A DNA stretch of 64,000 nt, from the NCBI GenBank assembly GCA_021234155.1, contig JAJEKV010000061.1:4475153-4539152 (forward strand), in the 5' to 3' direction. This document shows, piece after piece, positions 57,923 to 64,000 of the stretch. Each line of letters starts with the position of its first letter. The first letter of the stretch is position 1. The position numbers and the translations under genes are program-made. The stretch is from Isoetes taiwanensis. Its lineage: Eukaryota; Streptophyta; Lycopodiopsida; Isoetales; Isoetaceae. The notes beneath the pieces were generated by a model, which was not told the DNA's origin, did not search any database, and saw only the letters and a list, made by a program, of their open reading frames with translations.

Positions 57923-58163
57923 TCATAGCCTGCTAATATGTTCAAACCTACCAAAAATCTTCAGTAAATGAGGACCCAGATCTGCATAAGCGTTAAGTGA
58001 CAATATTTTACGACTTTTTGCTTCTAATCTGAACCATCTTTTACAAACCAAGGAGCATGTGAATCGACAGACATGATCAAGCCTACTAAAGATCAAAGCC
58101 AAGCACTCATCCGGGATATAGAAACTCAAATCCTCACCTTCTTAGAGAGCTTGATTGTCCCAT
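57923..58163 (-). pseudogene. N-terminal fragment of VFB/SKIP2-type F-box gene
   Basis: From 58163 the minus strand reads MGQSSSLRR, then after a one-base frame change EDLSFYIPDECLALIFSRLD, SLVCKRWFRLE, SRKILSLNA and ADLGPHLLKIFGRFEHISRL. The MGQS start, the F-box (IPDECL...CSLVCKRW) and the following SL.A...L...L..RF..I..L pattern match the plant VIER F-BOX/SKIP2 LRR proteins, whose F-box subunits bind SKP1 in SCF ubiquitin ligases. Known members continue with about 400 residues of leucine-rich repeats; here the similarity stops at the TGA. I read it as a truncated gene copy, possibly one exon. Confidence 0.7.
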
Positions 58164-58303
58164 TTTTTTCCTGCTCGACTTCAAGAATGGGAAAGCATCA
58201 CGTACTTATGAATTGATATAGCTGCGAAGTCATGCCTTTTTTGCAAAAAAAGATGTCTTATTCCAGCGGATTAGGGTCAAATGTGAGCATGGCGCGATGG
58301 CGC

Positions 58304-58367
58304 ACTACCGGAGTAGGCTATGGCGGAATAAGATCACTACCAGAGTAGGCTATGGCGGAATAAGCTT
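58304..58367 (+). repeat. 32-bp tandem duplication
   Basis: ACTACCGGAGTAGGCTATGG and the next 12 bases repeat at 58336. It lies upstream of the F-box fragment on its strand. Confidence 0.8.
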
Positions 58368-58369
58368 TG

Positions 58370-59395
58370 CACAGGACGTGCACAGGGAGGGAAGCACAGG
58401 GCGGAGGGAAACACATGGCCGCTAACCTCGGGACTTGCTACAGCCAATCACATTAAAAGACTTGGATCAACATCTTAGCCATCCATCTTGCTGTCAATCT
58501 CGACCGTCAATTTCAAGGGCCAATAACATAATAGAACGGGGATCAAGATCTCAACCGTTCATGTTGATGGTTTAATAAAATACTAGTTGCATGCATGTTT
58601 TCTAAATATATATAATAGATTTTATTTTTATCTTTATTTTTTTCTTACGGGGGCTACATTTTCTCATATGGTGCCCCACTCTTTTCTCCGCCGCCTTTTT
58701 AGATACAACTCCCTACCCTTTCCATACCCTTGATGTCTGGCAGTGCCCATATATTTTTTCGGGGATGTCAGAGTAGCGACTACCCTTGAAAACTATTTCT
58801 AGTCGATCCCTTAGGTGGATCTGGCTGCAATTGCCTGCAACTGGATGTTTGGCGGTCGCGAGTTGGTTTTGCTTGATCTGGTTACCAGCGGTTTTCCAAG
58901 GTTCTTAAGAAAGCGAAAATCATTCTCGGAATTTTAAATGATGAAAGGAAAAGGTTATATGCACACCCAAAATAAAACCCACAATAGCAAAGGTCGAGAT
59001 TGCTAAGAGCTTCAACAACTCTCATTATGTTTTTATATCGAGAGGCCCTGCATGGTAGCACAGCTCCAGATAGCATAGGCAGTGCCAAAACTGTAGTTGT
59101 CGAATATTTAGAACTACTTCCATCCTAAAGTAACAGAAACAGTATAGATGCAGAACAAAATTCTGGAGAAGATTATATGGCCCTGAAAATAATAGCCTGC
59201 ATGGAAGGAATTACTCCTCCTCACATTGGAAGCCCGACCAACTGTTATGTGCTAGATCTGCCAACCCTAGCCTATTTCTTCGCGATGGGAGATAATATCG
59301 AGCCCCAGAGCCTGCAAGCCGAACACAAGTAGAAGCGAAAAAAGAGATCTCAGACCTCAAAAATACAACCAAGGCAGGCAAGCACCGCTCTATAG
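58370..59395. other. No recognisable gene
   Basis: Short frames only. A CTCGACCGTC.ATTT word near 58500 resembles one near 31320. Confidence 0.35.
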
Positions 59396-59399
59396 GCGC

Positions 59400-60798
59400 A
59401 TGCCCACGTGGCATGTTGGAGCCCACATGGCATGTTTGAGCCACCTTGGCATGTTTGAGCCTAGGTGGCATGCTAGAGCTCACGAGGCATGTTGGAGCCT
59501 AGTTGGCATGTTGGAGCCTACGTGGCATGTTGAAGCCCAGGTGGCATATTTGAGCCACCTTGGCATGCTCGAGCCTAGGTGGCACGTTGGAGCCAACTTG
59601 GCATGTTGGAGCTCACGTGGCATGTTGGAGCCCAGGTGGCATGTTGGAGCCTAGGTGGCATGCTAGGTGGCATGTTGGAGCCCACGTGGCATGTTGGAGC
59701 CTAGGTGGCACGTTGGAGCCTAGGTGGCATGCTAGAGCTCACGAGGCATGTTGGAGCCTAGTTGGCATGTTGGAGCCTACGTGGCATGTTGAAGCCTTGG
59801 TGGCATGTTGGAGCCTAGGTGGCATATTTGAGCCACCTTGGCATGCTTGCCTAGGTGGCACGTTGGAGCCAACTTGGCATGTTGGAGCTCATGTGGTACG
59901 CTTGAGCCCAGGAGGCATGTTGGAGCCTAGGTGGCATGCTAGGTGGCATGTTGGAGCCCACGTGGCAAGTTGGAGCGTAGGTGGCATGTTGGAGCCTAGC
60001 TGGCATGTTGGAGCCTATGTGGCACGTTTGAGCCACCTTGGCACGCTTGAGCCTAGGTGGCATGTTGGAGCCACCTGGAGCCGAGGTGGCATGTTGGAGC
60101 CTAGGTGGCACGTTGGAGCCGAGGTGGCATGCTAGAGCTCACGAGGCATGTTGGAGCCTAGTTGGCATGTTGGAGCCTACGTGGCATGTTGAAGCCCAGG
60201 TGGCATGTTGGAGCCTAGGTGGCATAATTGAGACACCTTGGCATGCTTGAGCCTAGGTGGCACGTTGGAGCCAACTTGGCATGTTGGAGCTCACGTGGCA
60301 TGTTGGAGCCAGGTGGCATGTTGGAGCCTAGGTGGCATGCTAGGTGGCATATTTGAGCCACCTTGGCATGCTTGAGCCTAGGTGGCACGTTGGAGCCAAC
60401 TTGGCATGTTGGAGCCAACTTGGCATGTTGGAGCCCAGGTGGCATGTTGGAGCCTAGGTGGCATGTTGGAGCCCACGTGGAATGTTGTAGCCTAGGTGGC
60501 ACATTGGAGCCTAGGTGGCATGCTAGAGCTCACGTGGCATGTTGGAGCCTAGGTGGCATGTTGGAGCCTATAGGTGGCACGCTTGAGCCTAGGTGGCATG
60601 TTGGAGCCACCTTGGCATGTTGGAGCTTAGGTGGCATGCTTGAGCCTAGGTGGCACGTTGGAGCCAACTTGGCATGTTGGAGCTCACGTGGTACGCTTGA
60701 GCCCAGGTGGCATGTTGGAGCCTAGGTGGCATGCTAGGTGGCATGTTGGAGCCCACGTGGCATGTTGGAGCGTAGGTGGCATATTTGAGCCACCTTGG
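59400..60798 (+). repeat. 19-bp minisatellite (TGGCATGTTGGAGCCTAGG)
   Basis: About 70 degenerate head-to-tail units of 19 bp, with variants ending CCCACG, CCACCT, CTCACG or CCAACT. Because 19 is not a multiple of 3, translations show a 19-residue period with Trp/His/Glu-Pro words. The open frames of up to 191 codons here are products of the repeat. Confidence 0.92.
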
Positions 60799-60853
60799 TG
60801 AGCATACCTCATGACATTGTGCAAGATCCTGGTCCAATCTGACCAGGGTATGG

Positions 60854-60911
60854 CCTCCAAAACGTAAACCCTGTGGGTTGCTAGGTTATTGTAGGGTTTA
60901 CGTTATGGAGG
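60854..60911. repeat. 58-bp hairpin unit 1
   Basis: CCTCCAAAACGTAAACCCT and its near complement AGGGTTTACGTTATGGAGG around a 20-base loop. Other copies are at 61667-61724, 61992-62049, 62806-62863 and a half copy at 63131-63180. Confidence 0.85.
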
Positions 60912-61666
60912 TCGAGTTTTATTCAGTTGCACTTGAGACATGGTCGAGAAGCTGCAGTTGAAAACCTGAAGCAATAGAAACTGACAAAATGGGGTTTGGA
61001 TTTACCGAGGCAGGCTTTCCTACCAGTGCTCCTCCGGGAGGGCAAATGCCGATGCCTCCCTTTCCGAAACCCGGTTTCCCTATCCGACCGTTGAATTCTC
61101 CATTCAAGTAACTTGCTTCGAGCAGGCTCAAAAAAATTCAAGATCTGTCCGGGAGAACATATAAAACCGCAAAGTGTCCTGCAGTCGACGGTGTAGAAAA
61201 CCAAGTGTTTTGTCGTTCGGGCAGTACAAAGGCCCCGGAATGGAGATTTGACTTCGCCATGTCATCCGAAACAGCGAAATTACCCTAGGGACCAAGTTAT
61301 ACGGTCATTTTTTGCAGCAAAATAAACACAAACCCTCTACATGGCAGTATTCTGCACACTTCGCTAAGGCCAGTTCACTACGAACGTCTTGGACATGAGC
61401 TACTTTGGCGCGTCCGGGAGCAGGGGTGGTCTTCTGCCCACGAAACTTGGTCTCCAGGGTAATGCCGATGTTTCGAGTCCGTTGGCAGAGTCAGATCACA
61501 GTTCCGGGGTGGGAGAGTTGCCCATCCGTGGCCAAGGACCTTCCAGAGAGGACCTTTGGGACGAACTTCTTCTGGAAGGTTTTAGGACTTCATCTTCTGG
61601 CTTCAACGCCCTCCCACTACCTCATGACATTGTGCAAGATCCTGGTCCAATCTGACTAGGGTATAG

Positions 61667-61724
61667 CCTCCAAAACGTAAACCCTGTGGGTTGCTAGGTT
61701 ATTGTAGGGTTTACGTTATGGAGG
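61667..61724. repeat. 58-bp hairpin unit 2
   Basis: Same sequence and orientation as unit 1; closes the left arm. Confidence 0.85.
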
Positions 61725-61991
61725 TCGAGTTTTATTCAGTGGCACTTGAGACATGGTCGAAAAGCTGCAGTTGAAAACCAGAAGCAACAGAAACTGACGA
61801 AATGGGGTTTGGATTTATCCTCCTCCCAGTGTCGCAATTAGAAGTCAAGAACACATTTTGTAGTAGCAAATTTTTTTGGAATGATTCGGGATCGCCAATA
61901 GATCCAAAGTCTGTTATTTCAGTTGCCATGGCTCCGCATGCATGTTCGAAAAAGGTACACCAGGTCCCAAGTGCAACTGACCATGTTTTGG
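61725..61991. other. Spacer between the inverted arms
   Basis: 267 bp. Its first part repeats the start of the arm (GGCACTTGAGACATGGTCG), and most of it resembles 62880-63130 in reverse complement. No gene. Confidence 0.6.
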
Positions 61992-62049
61992 CCTCCATAA
62001 CGTAAACCCTACAATAATCTGGCAAGGCACAGGGTTTGCGTTTTGGAGG
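61992..62049. repeat. 58-bp hairpin unit 3 (inverted)
   Basis: Opens the right arm, in reverse orientation to units 1 and 2. Confidence 0.85.
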
Positions 62050-62805
62050 CCATACCCTAGCCAGATTGGACCAGGATCTTGCACAATGTCATGAGGTAGT
62101 GGGAGGGCGTTGGCGATGGATGGCGAGCCCTAAAACCTTCGAGGAAAGAAGTTCGACCCAAAGGTCCTCTCTCGGAGGGTCCCCTCGCCTGGGACGGGCA
62201 ACTCTCCCACCCCAGGCTGTGATCGACGACCGCCAACGGACTCGAAACATCGACATTACCCTCGAAACCAAGTTTAGGTCAGGCGAAGACCACCCCCGCT
62301 CCCGAACGCCAAAGTAGCTCATGTCCAATCGTTCAGTAGTGAATTGGCCTTAGCGGAGGTGTAGAATACCGCCATGTAGAGGGTTCGTGTTTCTTTTGCT
62401 GCAAAAATGACCAGGGTAACTTGGTCCCTAGGGTAATTTCGCTGTTTCGGATGACATGGCGAAGTCAAATCTCCATTCCGGGGTCTTTGTACTGCCCGAA
62501 CGACAAAACACTTGGTTTTCTACACCGTCGACTGCAGGACACTTTGCGGTTTTATATGTTCTCCCGGACAGATCTTGAATTTTTTTGAGCCTGCTCGAAG
62601 CAAGTTACTTGAATGGAGAATTCAATGGTCGGATAGGGAAAACGGGTTCAGGAAGGGAGGCATTGGCATTTGCCCTCCCCGAGGAGCACCGGTAGGAAAG
62701 CCCGCCTCAAGTAAATCCAAACCCCATTTCGCCGGTTTCTATTGCTTCGGTTTTCAATCGCGACTTTCTCGACCATGTCTCAAGCGCAACCGAATAAAAC
62801 TTCGA

Positions 62806-62863
62806 CCTCCATAACGTAAACCCCACAATAACCTAGCAACCCACAGGGTTTACGTTTTGGAGG
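62806..62863. repeat. 58-bp hairpin unit 4 (inverted)
   Basis: Closes the right arm. Confidence 0.85.
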
Positions 62864-63189
62864 CCAAAACGTGGTCGACTTCTTTGATAACTAGGTGGAC
62901 CATTTCTAAACATGCATGGGGAGCCATGAGAACTGAAATAACAGAGTTTCGATCTAGTCGCCAATCCGAGTGACTCCAAACAATTTTGCTACTGCATAAG
63001 GCGCTCTACACTTTTAATTGCAAAACTAGGAGGAGAATAAATCAAAACCCCATTCTTGCAATTTCTACTGCCTCGTGTTTTCAACAGCAGCTGCTCGACC
63101 ATGTCCCAAGTGCAACGGACCAATGCCCGACCTCCATAACATAAACCCTACAATAACCTGGCAAGGCACAGGGTTTACGTGCCATATCC
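62864..63189. repeat. Diverged partial copy of the spacer and half hairpin
   Basis: Related in reverse complement to 61725-61991, ending in a half hairpin at 63131-63180 whose outer end is replaced by GCCATATCC. Confidence 0.6.
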
Positions 63190-64000
63190 CCACTCGGAGT
63201 GCCTAGATGGCATGCTTGAGCTTAGGTGCCATGCCTGACCCACATTGGCATGTTGGAGAACTTGGCATGTTGGAGCGTATTTGGCATGTTGGAGCCGTAT
63301 TTGGCATGTTTGAGCCTAGGTGTGTCTTTTCTAGACGTGCATTGCGGAGCCATGGCAACTGAAATAACCGAGTTTGGATCTATTGGCCATCCCGAATGAT
63401 CCCAAACAATTTTGCCCATGAAACTTGGTCTTCAGGGTAATGTCAACGTTTTGAGTCAATTGGCTAGGTCACGTTATGGAGCCTAGGTGGCATGTTGGAG
63501 CCCACGTGGCATATTTGAGCCGCCTTGGCAAGTTGGAGCATAGATGGCATGTTGGAGCCTGCGTGGCATATTTGAGCACGTTGGAGCCTAGGTGGCATGT
63601 TTGAGCCATTTTGTCATGTTGGAGCCTAGGTGGCATGTTGGAGCCACCTTGGCATGTTTGAGCCTAGGTGGCATGTTAGAGCCACCTTGGCATGTTGGAG
63701 CCCACGTGGCATGTTGGAGCCCACATGGCATGTTTGAGCCACCTTGGCATGTTGGAGCCTAGGTGGCATGTTGAAGCCCATGTGGCATGTTTGAGCCACC
63801 TTGTCATGTTGGAGCCTAGGTGGCATGTTTGAGCCACCTAGGAATGTTGGAGCCTAGGTGGCATGTTGGAGCCCACGTGGCATATTTGAGCCACCTTGGC
63901 AAGTTGGAGCATAGGTGGCATGTTGGAGCGTGCGTGGCATGTTTGAGCACGTTGGAGCCTAGGTGGCATGTTTGAGCCATTTTGTCATGTTGGAGCCTAG
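63190..64000 (+). repeat. 19-bp minisatellite, second block
   Basis: Same TGGCATGTTGGAGCCTAGG family, interrupted at about 63320-63470 by a fragment related to the spacer (GGAGCCATGGCAACTGAAAT). It runs off the window end. Confidence 0.9.

Larger units (their letters stand above)
60854..61724 (+). repeat. Left arm of 870-bp inverted duplication
   Basis: Pairs with 61992-62863 in reverse complement, roughly 88-90 percent by eye. Each arm starts and ends with a 58-bp hairpin sequence. Both arms keep an open frame starting MVFYTVDCRTLCGF (60923-61204 minus here). Confidence 0.85.
61992..62863 (-). repeat. Right arm of 870-bp inverted duplication
   Basis: Reverse complement of 60854-61724. Differences concentrate where the left arm has CAG or CTG (for example GCGGGGG for GCAGGGG and TCGCGA for CTGCAG). 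Confidence 0.85.

Noticed and set aside
59560-60135. 191-codon open frame
   Set aside because: It lies wholly in the 19-bp satellite; its Trp/His/Glu-Pro repeats are the satellite read in three phases.
59400-64000. CRISPR-like array
   Set aside because: Units are head-to-tail without unique spacers and the DNA is eukaryotic.

Overview
The window looks like intergenic DNA from a land plant with a large, repeat-rich genome. The reasons are a Ty1/copia element with a plant-type initiator-Met primer site, a plant-type LINE with a C-terminal zf-RVT domain, a Ty3/gypsy remnant, a TRIM, long inverted-repeat elements, and two recognisable plant gene families (ARGOS/OSR and a VFB/SKIP2-type F-box fragment). 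I cannot name the species. A fern, lycophyte or gymnosperm would fit the texture as well as a seed plant. No tRNA or rRNA gene, CRISPR or bacterial operon is seen.

Layout: 1-8.4 kb is a large foldback (long-terminal-inverted-repeat) element with a copia element nested in its left arm. 8.6-9.2 kb holds a broken DUF7869-like transposon protein. 10.5-13.2 kb is a field of short palindromes built on GGCGCCATTTGCAT. 13.2-18.8 kb has no gene I recognise. 18.85-20.96 kb is a diverged tandem duplication ending about 160 bp before the one intact host-type gene, an ARGOS/OSR protein at 21120-21410. 22.6-23.2 kb carries a LINE reverse-transcriptase relic. 23.99-29.24 kb is three tandem copies of a 1.75 kb unit, each containing an inverted-repeat element. 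31.5-34.2 kb contains more foldback arms. 34.2-43.55 kb is a second, more complete copy of the foldback plus nested copia. 44.4-50.05 kb is a nearly full-length LINE with poly(A) and target-site duplication. 52-54.5 kb is a gypsy relic, 55.7-56.15 kb a complete TRIM, and 57.9-58.2 kb the N-terminus of an F-box gene. 59.4-64 kb is a 19-bp minisatellite interrupted by an 870-bp inverted duplication with hairpin ends.

Two observations stand out. First, the foldback arms are arrays of TTCTAGAAC at 10-bp pitch, which spell perfect multi-arm heat-shock elements, with a tRNA-like Pol III A/B-box block just inside them. Second, paired repeat copies across the window differ almost only at CTG/CAG trinucleotides. 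This fits uncorrected long-read base-calling errors at methylated CHG sites, so many apparent frameshifts here may not be real. The copia LTRs carry the same left/right differences in both foldback copies, so the copia inserted once and the composite was duplicated later.
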